From Monarcha castaneiventris obscurior (Eukaryota > Chordata > Aves > Passeriformes > Monarchidae), in NCBI GenBank assembly GCA_026261815.1, contig JAMPIT010000230.1, forward strand, positions 815,501 through 879,500: a DNA stretch of 64,000 nucleotides. Direction: 5' to 3'. Below, one piece after another: positions 48,501 through 60,974 of the stretch. The position numbers were made by a program, and so were the translations under genes. The stretch's first letter is position 1. Each line of letters opens with the position of its first letter. The notes under the pieces are model-generated. The model was not told where the DNA came from. It saw only the letters and a list, made by a program, of their open reading frames with translations, and made no database searches.

Positions 48501-50549
48501 CTACTTGTGCTCAGTATGCCATTTATGCATGTGAGAAATTTCAGGTTTACAAGTTGTGCTTTCACTTCTTTTCCAATTCAACCAAACTCCTGGAAGGGGC
48601 ATTTTTTTCCAGGAATCAGTTTGGTATGAAGCTTCTTCAGCCCAGAATGTGAAATGCTCTCACGGTGTGTGCTGATGGGTCAGCCCATTTAATCTTCTAA
48701 TATAAAGACACCACTGCATGTGGAGTCATGGTTTTCTGATAAAAATAGTCAGGTTTTTTGGTGGTATCAGCAAACTTTCAGCAATCACTGTAACAGAGTG
48801 AAATAATTTAGGCCCGTTAGGTCTCGACTTCTAACAAATCCTTTCTCAACCCAATTTCTGAATTCAAATTGTTGTTTCAACAGTGACAACAAAAAGTAAA
48901 ATTATATTCTGGAATTCTCCAGAAATGCAGAAACAGTGGAAATAACAACAAAATTCCTTAAAAAAAATAAATACACCTATATTTGCAAACTCCTCTTTTG
49001 GCCAACGCCCACACACAGCACAACCTGGAGTTCATCCTGCATCCATTTGTTTAAACAAATAAAGAACAATGAAACATTTCTGGACATTCCTGCAATTGCC
49101 TTCTATCCATCAGCTCTGGCAGCTGCTTGGCAACTCTTCCGTTGACCTCCAAAATAAACCCACCCTCTGAAGACAACACTGCAAGCTTCTAGAGCCAGCC
49201 TGCAAAGTGATTAATTTGGGTTTGAAAGCAAAGCCAGCGTGCTGATAATGTGGAGAAAACAGAGGGACAAAAGTGTTGAACAGCTCAGAATGAACTGTTC
49301 CTGCTTTGCAGGATATTCTTACCAACTTTAGGTTTTCCAGGGGATGAAAAATGAGCACTTTGGGAAAATTTGAAAGGCTTAAGAGGAGATCTTCCTCATT
49401 ATCCACCTCCTCATCCCCAGGATTGTGGAGATGCCTTTTGTAAACCTACATTGAAATCCTTCACGTTCTCAAGTCTCTGTCAGCTGAAATTCAGGGGCTT
49501 CCCTCTCTGAGACACCCCTGAAAATTCCTTCCATTATTCTACTGATAAAACAGGAATATTTCATAGAATAACATGTACTGATAAGAGGTGAGGGCTGAGA
49601 TGAAGAGGTGTTTTATGAAACCCAGTTAAGAAACACTTGGGTTATCGCAACCAGATGTTACTAAACTCACCACAGGAATTACTGGCTTAGATAGGCTGGC
49701 CTGGGTTAGGAAGTGTTCAAACCACATGATTAAAACAGTCCCTTTTAGCTTTAAACCCCACCTATCCTTGCAGCTATTGAACTTGCTAACTTCTCTGGAA
49801 CTCATGGGACAATATCAGTTTCTACTAATTTTTTTTCAGGAAATTATTTGCAAAGAAAGGCTTAAAAAGCATCAAGAGAACAAAAAGTTCCCCATTCCTT
49901 TAATAATTCTCAAGGCAATATTGAAATTGGGAATCATCTGCCTCGAGATTTATGAATTATATGAAAAGTTAGAGTTCTTACCTACCATGTACATTTTTAT
50001 CTCATGCTCATCCAATTGTTTCTGGGCATGCCCAGCTGTATCCAAGGAAAACTTAATTAATCTTGACTTAAGTCAAAATAAACAATTTAAAGCATTTTAA
50101 AATCCTCTCTGGGGCTCAGGGAAAAAAGCAAACAAGCTTCATAACGGAAGACATGATTTCATTTCACAAGCTCTTACTAAGTTTTCTTCAATTTGCTTGA
50201 ACATCTGTAATGATTTTTTCCAAAAAAGAAAGCAACAAGTATTGCTTGCAGCTAAAGAGCTTGAGTTCGTGTCCCATCTGATTTTTCCTGACAGTCCTCA
50301 AGGTGCTCCTGGGAATGCCCTGGACTTTTTTCTGTTTTATTTTCTTTCCCCCACTCTTTCCTTCATGGAGAGCGAAGAGACCTGGGGATTCATGATAGAG
50401 GCAAAGGGGTGTCACCTTCTTCTTCCTTTTAACAAAAAGTGTTTCCAGCATCCCAGGCGTGCATGGGGATGGCAGACCTCGGGTCCCTCTAAACACTGAG
50501 TCCCTCTTGCCTAAGTGCCCTTTTTGGATGGAGACAAATAGGAATTTTG

Positions 50550-50775
50550 GTGTGGTTGTTATCAGGAAAAGGTTCTTCCCCCAGAGGGTGGCTGGGCACT
50601 GAACAGGCTCCCAGGGAATGGTCACAGCTCCAAGTCTGTCTGGGTTCAGGAACCATTTGGAAAACACTCTCATGCTCAGGGTGGGATTCTTGGGGTGCCT
50701 GTGCAGGGCCAGGAGCTGGATTCAATGACCCTGATGAGTCCCTTCAAACTCAGCATGTTTTATTTTTCTGTAATA
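50550..50775 (+). mobile_element. CR1-family 3'-end fragment, distinct subfamily
   Basis: Contains aaaggttcttcccccagagg, gaacaggctcccagggaatg, ggtgggattcttggggtgcc and a tail near cttcaaactcagcatgtttt. This is the CR1-related 3' region that carries the TTCTTGGGGTG block. It is in sense orientation on the plus strand. Confidence 0.72.
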
Positions 50776-53700
50776 ATGTAATGCAACCAGCTCCAGCATG
50801 CACCTGTATTTACTTAACTTCAAAATGAAGTCTGTGCTGGACACTGCTGGATAAGGTGTCATCCTCTACAACCTGGTTAAATTCTTTACTCTCCTCAGAA
50901 AAAAAACAGTGCAATTGTTGAAGGCAAGTGTGGAATTCATTTCAGGCCATACAGAAGGTGATCTAAGTGGGTGGTTTACAGTTCATTGAACTATCACACG
51001 TCCACTGCTTAGCCTGGAAATGTTTCCAAGATACACAAACCAGCGAGGCAGGATGGAGCAAGGAGGTGTCAGAGAGCTCAGCAGGGCTGCTCACAACCCA
51101 GGAAAGAGAATGACCCAAGAAAGGGGCTCACATTGAGTTCAACAAGCTCACACCAGAGACCAGCTATGAACAGCAACTTCCAAACCCTTCAAACACTTCT
51201 GCCAGTGTTTGGTGACACCATTGGGAATCCAATGACAGCCCTCAACTTCATCTTTCCCGTGTAGAGAACAACAGAACCTGTCTGTGTGTTGTCTTGAACC
51301 CCAAAGGCACAACGTTCATCCTGTTCAATTAGTCAGTCCAGGGCCATGACTCAGGAGAGACCAGAATACAAGAGGAAATCAGGGATATTAAGGAAAAAGT
51401 TTTATCTACTGCTCTGTTCCTGAAAGGAAAAGGTTATGGAAATTGTATCCTAAGCAAAATGTGAGAAGAGGGAAAACTTATTTTTTGGGGTTTCTTTTTG
51501 TTTCCAAATATAAAAGGAAGGGAATTCCCCAATACCTTATATAGGGCTGCACAGTTCTGGGCAGCAATATCAATGGACATTAAATTTTGGTGCTCAGGAA
51601 GGCAAAGGTTTCAAATGCTAGGAAAACTTCCCTTTAAAAATTTCTAAACAGTCTTAATATTTACCTTGCATGATATCAAGATCATCAGAATAAGAGCCAC
51701 AAACAGCTCTTCTATGTAAAACCTCTGAGGCAGAAGAAATACTGACATATGACTTGTCCTCCTCCCACCAGATATGGGAAGGAGAAGCAGAATTCTTTTA
51801 AGGTGGATGAAATTTTCTCTTAGATAAAAGTCTATCTTGTCTTAGTCATCACAATGGAAATCTGCTGGAATTCAGCCATAGACAGTTGAGTTCTACATTT
51901 CTTTACTCTGCCTGAATTTATATAGAACCTATATATATGTTCTATAAATAGAAATACACATAAATATAGGACTCTATAAAGGTCACTCAAACCCAAGCAA
52001 GAGTGATACCCAAGCAAGGATGATCAGTTCATCCTCATCACTGCAAGGTCTCAGCCTATGAAGCCTTTTGGTTTTCTTCTTTATGTTCGTTCCCCCGTTT
52101 GTTTTTGTGTTTTACTTCAAGGCAACAATTTGTTGTTCTTTATTTCTTTGTTATTCTTTCACTCAGCCATGGCTTTCTATTTGTTGCTCTTCTTCATATT
52201 TGATCAATGTTCTGAAATGTTACAGCTGCAAAATTCCTTTTTTAATGAAAAAATTTCATTAGAAATGAATGAATTATAAAAATATTAAATTAGGAAATAC
52301 TTTCCTGGTGGTGTACATGTGCATCACTCCTGAGCTCTGATATTTATTCATTTTCATAAAATCTTTGATTTGAAAACACTATTCTTTGAAAACACTATGA
52401 TTATAGTTCTGACAGGGGATACATGCTTTTTTTGTGTCTTCGAGGGTATTTTTTTGAAAATTAACTTAGAGATGGTTTTAAAATGTGAATTTAAAAGATG
52501 TCTATTAAAACAGAAGATGAAAATGTAATACGAAATGTCCTGGCTCTGTGCCATTGCTTTATTTTGGATGAAATATCAGACTTACCATTGATTCAGTGTT
52601 TCCTTACCTTTGTGATAACCATGTCCATGCCATAAACCCACAAAAACTCTAACAGATCAAGAAAATACCCAGCTTTAGCTGAAGAAAGGCTTTCTGTTTG
52701 GTGGGGCAGCAAACACAGATCCATTTCCAGCACCAACTGTAAACCTGTGATGTCACAGGAATGGGCACATGCTCGGAACAGGCCACCCATTTATCCAGCC
52801 CATCAAAGCCACGTCCTGCTCCCAGCCCTTGTTTGCTGTGAGCAGTGAATGCCAGCCCTGTGGGGTCAGTGTCTGATGGACCAGACCAAAACACCCCTTG
52901 GCAGAACAATTCCCCCATGCTGAGATCTCCAGAACAAGAGCTGGCTTGGTTAAAGGCAGGAGCTGAAAAGAGGTGATAAATATGTGCCATGACACCAGAT
53001 GTGCCTTATTTACAGTGCACAGAAAGACTTTGGAGTTAAATTTCCATTTACTCACTGGAAACAAGCTTTTATTAATGTAAGGAAGCTTTAAGTCATCGGT
53101 GTTTCAAGGAAAGCACTGAAGATCTACAGAACTGCAGCATTAGGTGAGGTCTGGGATTCCTAGAACCTGAAGTTTGGTCTACATGTAGAGAAAAGCAAGA
53201 GAATGGGAAAGAAGTTTATCATCCAAGCTGCCCAGGTACCACTTAAATATCAAATAAAGCTCTTTCCCTCTGTCCTCAAAGCTGTCAGAAGCTGCTATAA
53301 ACCTTCCACCCAGCAGAGCCCCTGTACCAGGCTGTTTGCATTTGTCATCCTCCCTCTCCTGCAAAACAAACCCTCCATCCATGTGTTCCACTGCAGAGCA
53401 ACAAAACAGATAATGGAGATGCCAAGAAAGGTCATTTTCTTTATTCTTCTCCTTCCCGTTTCACGCTGCTTCTGCGAAAGATCCTGACAGGTGGTTTGAA
53501 TAAAACATCCCACGTGCTTTCTTTTTTTCATCAAAGGCTGACAAAGGATAATTTGTTTGCTGCATCCCTCCTGCAACGCCTTTATTGGGAAAAGCTGTAG
53601 CAGAGGGATTTTTGGAAGCAGCAGCGCTCCCAAGCATTTCTGGGTGGCTGAGCTGAGCAGCAGGTGAGGGCAGGCAGATAGATCAGAGTGCTCTGATGCA

Positions 53701-56700
53701 CTGCAGGCCAACACCTTCTCTCCAAGCCAACCAGGGCTACCAGGGATTCGTTACAGTTGAGCCTTGGCCAGTGGGTGTCACTAAAATTAAGCTACAAGGG
53801 AAATTGGAAAAACAAAAAAAAAAGCATGGGGGCAAGATAACCTGAATTTTAAAAGCATTCCAGACCTTATTTTTGGCCCCAAGCCTTGTTTTGAATCCTT
53901 CCTTTGGTCAAACAATGGCAATGAGATCAGAGCCAGGCATCCAGTGCCCGCTAATTACTCAGTGGACTGACGTTTGAAGGGAATTGCTGGTAGGATGCCT
54001 GGATGGGATGGGAAATGATTTTACTGAGGTATCCCTGGTGGTAGTGGCATGTTTCTTTACGGGTTTCCTACTGCCCTGTCCCTCCTGCAGTGGGGGGACG
54101 CCAGCCAGGTGACTCACGGAGGTTCTGCCCCGTGTTTACTGCAACAAACCTCCCCACAGGGAGTTGCTCACTGTGCTCAGCCTGATTTTCCCAAGAACAC
54201 CTCAAAGGGCTAATTTTAAATGAACAAAAGCTTTGGAAGGCAGGGAGAAGGGAAGGGGGAGGAGGGTTTCTTGCGGGAGGAAAGAGATGGCAGAAATAGC
54301 CTCCTTCCTCTTTCCTCTCTCTTGTCCAAGATAAGGAAACATCACACGCTAAAGGCAATTTAAAAACAACTTAAAAGGCAGATAAATTTAGTCACAAGCA
54401 TTTTCACTGGGTGGACAGTCAAGATATAGAACAAGTCTTCAGCCAGAAGGTTTTTAGGGAAAATTACCAGTGGTTAAGGCAAAGGGGCAAAAATCAAGGA
54501 AATATGGTTGGCATTAAAATTAATGTAGGACGAAGTCACAAAACCCCCAGCTCATCCACCTGCAGCAAAGGGAAGCTGAGCTGGGATGTTTCAGTACACT
54601 TTGATTGGAGGTGTCTCTCTGCAGAAGGGGTGGACTGGCCCATGATGAGCACAAATATGTAATTTTCATATTAAAGAGTTCACGTTGCAATTCTATCAAG
54701 ACTCAGACTCTTTCAGAACTCTAAAAGGGTGAAGAAACTTATAATTCTAGGAGGTGAAAAAGGAAGGTGTTGAATGCACATCACAGGCACTGCTGAGGTC
54801 TGATGATCCTTCTGTGAAAAACTGAAGGGATGTGCATCCCTGAGGCAGGGAGATGCCACCAGAAAATGCCACTGGCAACTGCTCAGCAGTTGAGGTTTTG
54901 CATGGAACCAAACCTGCTGGAGTCACACTCCAGATGCAACACAAGGATTATAATAAAGTCCCCTCCTTTTATGTCTCCTCTCAACTGTCTTTTAGCTACT
55001 TTATTGACTGTTTTCTCAGTGGTCTTTGGTTTATATGGAATTTGAGCTGACTTCTGAAGTTTGTCGGGCCAACAAAGATACTCTATTCATCGTTGTGGTG
55101 AGCATGTATCAACCACAGGTCAGCACTAGCTCGAGGACATCTGTACAATGCTCCGCTGCACTAAGCAAACACGTCTTTAATCTCTCTGTACCATCTGGAA
55201 AATAATATTTCTTTTATTTTTCCCTTTTGATTTTCTTTTCTGTTGAGATTGCAAGTATTAAAAGGCAAGCCCTTTCTCTGATTACAAAAGGATACATCAA
55301 CACAAGCAGGACAAACAGTCCAGGACCTGTTCCTTGGCCCTGAAGGCAAGTGGTGTGATTCATCTTATGGCCATATGGCTAAACTTTTGTCCATGTGAAG
55401 AAAAAAAGAGTGGCCTCACCCACATCTCCTCCTGGGAACAGGCTCTGACCCGTGGTAGTATTTGAACCATCTCTGAGCATTTTCTGGGAAAGGGAAAAAT
55501 GGCATGGAGCGAAAATGTTTCAGGGAGTAGATCACTACTGAAGATTTTGGGACCAGCCCTGGTCATCTTTAACAGCACAAACCCAGCTTAAGTGTACAAT
55601 GCCCAAGACAAAAAGACAGAAGGTTGATTTGGACCTGATGGTATTACCAGAAAATAAAGAGAAAATAGGATTTTTCCAATTCTGTTTTCGGTTTGGCTGC
55701 TGCTAACTCAAAATCACTGGTTGTGAGCACCTCCCAGAAGGAAAATACCGACTCGAAGGCAGCAGGCAGCCCCTACAAAATCCAGCACATGGTCTGGTTC
55801 ACTCCCAGCCATTCTGTGCTTGGTTTTCCAGCCCTGGAAATATGTGCTTTATATATTTTACACCAGTTCATGAGGGGGAAATGCCGTTAAAGAACATGAC
55901 TCTCTTGACAGAGCAGTGCTGGTGTGCGTTGCTTGGCTTGGATGTGGTGCACTTCGAAACACACAGCGAGGAAAGAATCATCACTCAGCTAATCCTTCCC
56001 AAGTGCAGTGAGAAGGAACTGCTGGTGCCACAGAGCAGGAAAGATTTCCAAAGCTTGGATTCTAATTTCCTGATCTTTAAAAAGAAATTGCTCATCTGCA
56101 GCTAATCATGTTTGCGCCTTTCACCGTCTCCAAGAGCAACATTTTCCAAGGTGCTTTTAATGAACTGAACAACCTCCTAAAGACTCAGGAGAGACAGAGA
56201 GGCTGTCAGAGACAAATCCCTTTATTTGATTAGGCTTCACAGGATCTTGGTACATTCCTAACCGAAAAGAACACAACAAAGATTGATCCTCCTCCCACCC
56301 AAATCAGTTGGACTTTTTTTCTCCAAGGCGGGACCAAATCCAGCACATATTAATTAGAAATGTTTTGATGAAATGTTGTTATGTAGTGTGAGGCGTGGAA
56401 CCAGAAAGCAGATTGGGTTGCAGGAGAGACATAGCTGGAGGTGACTTCCAAAGGGGAAAAGACGAGGAGAGGCCAAGGTGGCAGGTTTGACCATGAAAGG
56501 CTCAATGAGGAACAAGAAGGGGCAACCACACAGCCTGAACCTCCCCTCTCGTGGGGGCTTGGCCCCTTCTGTGGGACACAGTGGTGTGACCCCACCTACA
56601 TTCCCAGCTCTGGGCCAACAGATAAAGGCATTTCTTCCTAATGAACTGCTTCATGTGCCTTGGCAGAAAAGCACATAGTTGGGAGCAGTTGGGAAAGTGT

Positions 56701-57467
56701 TTTGTCAGAGGCAGTCTGGCTGAAGGTTTGCTTGTAGCACTCTTTGCTGGAGTTCTGTTGGGCTACATTTCTCGTTTACAATCTGCTCTGCTTTTGCTGC
56801 TTCGTTTTCGCTACAAATTATTTCTGCTCCTTCTAAAAGAGCATTTTTCCCCAAACCCAGAGGAAATGCTCAGAATTCTTAATTTAGTCGTTTAGAGAAT
56901 TTAGTGGCAGATTCTTCCAATTACCTGCACGTAACACGGTCTCATAAACACCTTTGACAGAAATCACAAGGCACATTCTGCACTTCTAGGCAGAGTCTGT
57001 GGTTTGTCTGTCAATTTATCTCCCACTTTGAGGCTCTCTCTTTCATAGCCAAATATTGCATAAAATTTGAGCATAGAAATTGAATCAGCTCAACATAAAT
57101 TGATATGTTGTCAAAGGTTTATTCGCAAGTTATCGATTCAGTTCTAGGGAAAAACAGACTTTTCTTTTTGTACTTTTGATGATAATCTACTTTTGAACAA
57201 ACGAAAATCCACTTCAGTTTTCATCTGTAGCTTTCCTGACAAGTGAAAAATTGACTAATTCCATGAAATAACATTTTCTTGCATGTTTTCCTTCTTTGGT
57301 ACAACGGAGATTTGGCCAGGACAGAACACCAACCTGCCAGGATTATGCGGAAGGCGTAGGATTCGTGGTATTTCAGACCCAGTCAACACAATTAAGCCAG
57401 CTTTGTTCTATTTTAAATTCACAGAACACAGCAATCACCTCAGAAGTAACTTCCAGAAAGTTTTGAT

Positions 57468-57487
57468 TTGTTTTGTTTTGTTTTGTC
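57468..57487 (+). repeat. (TTTTG)n tract
   Basis: Four short TTTTG units; a simple repeat. Confidence 0.8.
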
Positions 57488-57811
57488 CTTAAACGATGCA
57501 AGTTCCGGGCTGATTTCCAGAACATTTAAGTTTCAAACCCGAATAATCAACTTCTGAGGAGTCACCTGAGCTGAACCTCGAGGTCCTTGACAAGAACTAC
57601 CTGTTGAGAACAGACAGATCTTCTCTGCACACAGAGTTCTGTTTAGCTTCAGGCCTCCCCGTGAGATCTTCTGAAAAGATAAAGTTTGGCAGTTACAGAA
57701 GTATCTAACAAAAAATCTTCAACATCTTTAACCAAACCTTTTGGGTTAATGAAAAATAAAATAATCTATAAAGCCCTCCAATGTTCCACCAGTTCTGATC
57801 TATGCTGATGT

Positions 57812-57841
57812 AAAAAAAAAAAAACAAAACAAAACAAAAAA
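57812..57841 (+). repeat. Poly(A) and (AAAAC)n tract
   Basis: A run of 12 A followed by AAAAC units. Confidence 0.85.
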
Positions 57842-58580
57842 ACCCCTCAGGTGCCTACATTAAAAAAATATGAGCCATTATTTTATTTTTGTTTTTCTAT
57901 TTGATTGCAAACTGATTCAAATAATACCAGGTTAAATCCAGCTCAGGCTTTCCAGAGCTATGATAACCCCAAAGCAAATTACATGCTCAGCTTGCTGACA
58001 GGAGTCTTAAGGGTCAGAACTCTAAATTCCATCACTTTGGTTGAGCGCCAAGTATTTCGGAAAGAGGAAAAAAAGAATCAAGTAATCTTCATATGCATCT
58101 TAAGAGATGCAGATAATTTTAATAAAACTGAAGTGTTTCCTGGGACTCTGTGCACCCCAGAGCCTCATTCAGGTTTTATTCTGACATGTAAAATAAAACC
58201 TAATGAGAAGCTACCATTGATTTATGGGAAGGGAAAGGGGAATATTATTTTTATTTCATTTCCAAACTGTTGTGGAGCCAGTAATGGATAAGAATGACCT
58301 GTGCTGGATACTATGATGTAGTTTAGATTGTGGTTTCTGAGTTTTGGTTATGATATAACATCAGCAGACAGACATGGAAAAGGAAGAATTTTAAGGCATT
58401 TCTGGGCTTGCTGTACACTTTAGTTTCCAGAACGCTTTTTTGTTCTCAGTATGAATTTGACCATTATTTACCTACTCACATCTAAGTTGTTAGAAAAGAA
58501 AAATCTGGGACATTGGGATTCAAAACATGGAAGCCAAACACTCAGCCCCCATTATCTGACAACGAGCTCTTGCTGTGTTT

Positions 58581-59155
58581 ACAGAATCCCAGAAGGGTTT
58601 GGGTTGGAAGTGATCTGAAAGTTCATCTCCTTTTGATCCCTCTGCTGTGGGCAGGGACACCTTCCACTATCTCAGGTGGCTCCAAGCCCTGTCCAGCCTG
58701 GCCTTGGACACTTCAGGGATCCAGGGGCAGCCACAGCTTCTCTGGGTAATGTGTTCCAGGGCCTCCTCGCCATCACAGGGAAAAATTTCTTCCTAATATC
58801 TCATCTAAACCTGCTCTCTGTCAATTTGGAGCCATTCCCCCTTGTCCTGTCACTCTGTACTGTTGTAAACAGTCTCTTTCCATCTTTTCTGTAGCTCCCT
58901 TCAGGCCCTGGAAGCCACAATGAGGTCACCCTGAAATCTCCTCCAAGCTGAACAATCCCAGTTTTCCCATCCTTGCCTCCCAGCAGAGCTGCTCCATCCC
59001 ACGGATCACCCTGGTGCCTCCTTTGGACTCTTTCCAGCACTTCCACATCCTTCCCATGCTGGATCCAGGGCTGGAGGCAGCTCTGCAGTGGGGTCTCACC
59101 TGACTGGGACAGAGGGGCAGAATCCTCTCCCTCTGTCTGCTGCCCACACTGGCCA
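58581..59155 (-). mobile_element. Longest CR1 LINE fragment in the window (about 575 bp)
   Basis: Plus-strand reading starts with the CR1 3' tail (acagaatcccagaagggttt) and continues through gtgggcagggacaccttcca, tcaggccctggaagccacaa and tgctggatccagggctggag to ctgctgcccacactggcc. It covers the whole 3' region and enters more 5' sequence. No intact reverse-transcriptase frame remains. Confidence 0.9.
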
Positions 59156-59873
59156 GGGTATGATTGGCTCAGCCTAATGATTCAGTCATTAGAGGAGAAT
59201 GTGAAATCTCCATCATTTTTTCCGAAATAAAATGTCTCTGGACATTATTGGAAGCTTAAGGCAGCTATGTTATAACTGAGACATCTCAAATAGATGTTAA
59301 AATGGAAATGGGTTCAACCTGGTCTGCTGTTTCCAAGCACAAAGTCTGAAAGCAAGAGAGTTCTGCCATAACAACAGTCCTATAGCTCTCCTTACCCTGA
59401 CAGCTCTAAAATCATGAAAACCAATTAAAAATGGCATTAAGTTTTCAGAAATATCTTTAAAAAGCAGGGAGCTGGGACACCTTGGAGATTCCAGTATTAA
59501 AGTGATCCGCATGCAACCAATTTCTGCCTCTTCTCAGTTCTTACTCCTACCAAACAAGCCTAAGGAGGTTGATTAAATACAGAGAAATTATTCTTTTGGC
59601 TCCTTGGCAAGGGAAGGCTCCGGGATCATCCACTCCACACTGCTTCCCTAAAAAGGAGACGAGGAGCACGCGGTGCTCTCTACAAAGTGCTTCCTAGGGA
59701 ATGCTAAGGGAGTGATTAGCACTAATGACCCTCCTGTGCCTCCTGGTGCAAGGAAAGGTTCTGTTTGCTCTGGCCCAGGCTGGTTTTTCAGCACATTTGC
59801 CTTGGTAGCAGCACTGCTTTTTTCCCATCCCCGTTTTCTGTTGAATCAGTGATTTGGTTGTTTCAGTTCCAAG

Positions 59874-59993
59874 TTGGTGGTTTTTTTGGTGGTTTTTTTT
59901 GTGGTTTTTTTTGTGGTGGTTTTTTTTGTGGTTTTTTTTGTGGTGGTTTTTTTTTTGTTTTGTTTTGGTTTTTTTGGTTTTTTTTTTTTTTTT
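59874..59993 (+). repeat. T/G-rich higher-order array
   Basis: Runs of seven to ten T separated alternately by GTGG and GTGGTGG, so that a 27-bp double unit is repeated about twice. It then degenerates to TTTTG units and a run of about 15 T. No bases other than T and G occur. Frames across it (Gly/Phe/Trp-rich on plus, Lys/Pro-rich on minus) are artefacts of the repeat. Confidence 0.92.
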
Positions 59994-60840
59994 GCCTGCT
60001 AACCTTGGTAAACAGTCCTTCAGTTGTCAGGTCCTGACTGATTATTTTCACCTGGCTAAAGACTCTGTGTTTTTCCTTCTTTGGTAAAAACTTCATGGAT
60101 GTAGGCATTTATTCCCTGATAGGAAACCCAAAGTAACAGATAAAAACCAAGATCTTTGTGTAGCCAAATGGTTGTACTTTTTTTTTTACACGAAGTGAAT
60201 GGAATTTTTCTGTTTAAGTCAAGGCTACATTTTGTCTGGGAATCCGCAATTCCTCACTCAGTTAATTAATCTAAAAAAGACCATATGATTATTTTTGTGA
60301 GGAACCATCTATCACTGATTTAGCACTGGAAGTACACCATGGCTTTAAAACTCCAGCTGAAACAGGCCCAATGGAGTAACACACAGATCTTTGACTTCAG
60401 CTGGCTTAAGTTTATTTTATGTATTTATTTTACGCTTTGGGAGCTACCAAATTAAGAACCCATTCTAAACTATGGATTTTCATTTGATTCCCAATACCTC
60501 AAAGCCGATTTTTAGTGAAATTCTCTTCATTTTGAAATCAAATCATATTGATTTCAACAGGAGTGGAGTTTCACCTTTAAAGCCTTTTAATGGGATACAT
60601 TATCTTTCACACTGAGTTTCCTCCATTCCAGTGCCAAAACTGTTTTCTCCTCAAAGAAGCGATGGATGGAGATCAGCCAGACTCGTTAGCTGGGAATTAG
60701 GAATGTGGAGGCCTGTAAGGCTCTGCTATGAAGGTCTCTACACATCTTTTGCCAATAGGGACAGAAGGTACTTAGGGCACGATACTGATGGATATTTAAA
60801 AGTATTAAAGGCGAGACAGAAGTTCCCTGATTAACTCTGA

Positions 60841-60974
60841 GAGAATCCCAAAACGTTTTGTGTTGGAAGAGCTCTTGAAGACCAACCAGTTCCAACCCCC
60901 TGCCATGGGCAGGGACACCTTCCACTATCCCAGGCTGCTCCAAGCCCCAATGTCCAACCTGGTCTTAAACTCCC
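60841..60974 (-). mobile_element. CR1 LINE 3'-end fragment
   Basis: gagaatcccaaaacgttttg, then ccatgggcagggacaccttc and ggctgctccaagccccaatg. Reverse complement of the CR1 3' end, moderately diverged. Confidence 0.85.

Larger units (their letters stand above)
41695..50549. other. Intergenic sequence, no gene recognised
   Basis: AT-rich, with homopolymers at about 43568-43583 and 45103-45150 and a TA tract near 45535. No recognised transposon apart from the LTR at its left edge. Frames are short. Confidence 0.55.
50776..58580. other. Intergenic sequence, no gene recognised
   Basis: Holds simple repeats at 57468 and 57812, and a CpG-richer patch at 55040-55215 of possible ancient-repeat origin. 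A hydrophobic 84-codon frame at 56641-56895 was considered and rejected as a gene. Confidence 0.55.

Noticed and set aside
56641..56895. An 84-codon hydrophobic plus-strand frame with a faint likeness to the first membrane segments of SLC1 transporters.
   Set aside because: The spacing between the similar bits is wrong, the middle is a Leu-rich run from CTG/CTT-like repeats, and no flanking exons were found.
59765..60108. Gly/Phe/Trp-rich frames on plus and a Lys/Pro-rich frame on minus.
   Set aside because: Direct products of the T/G simple-repeat array.
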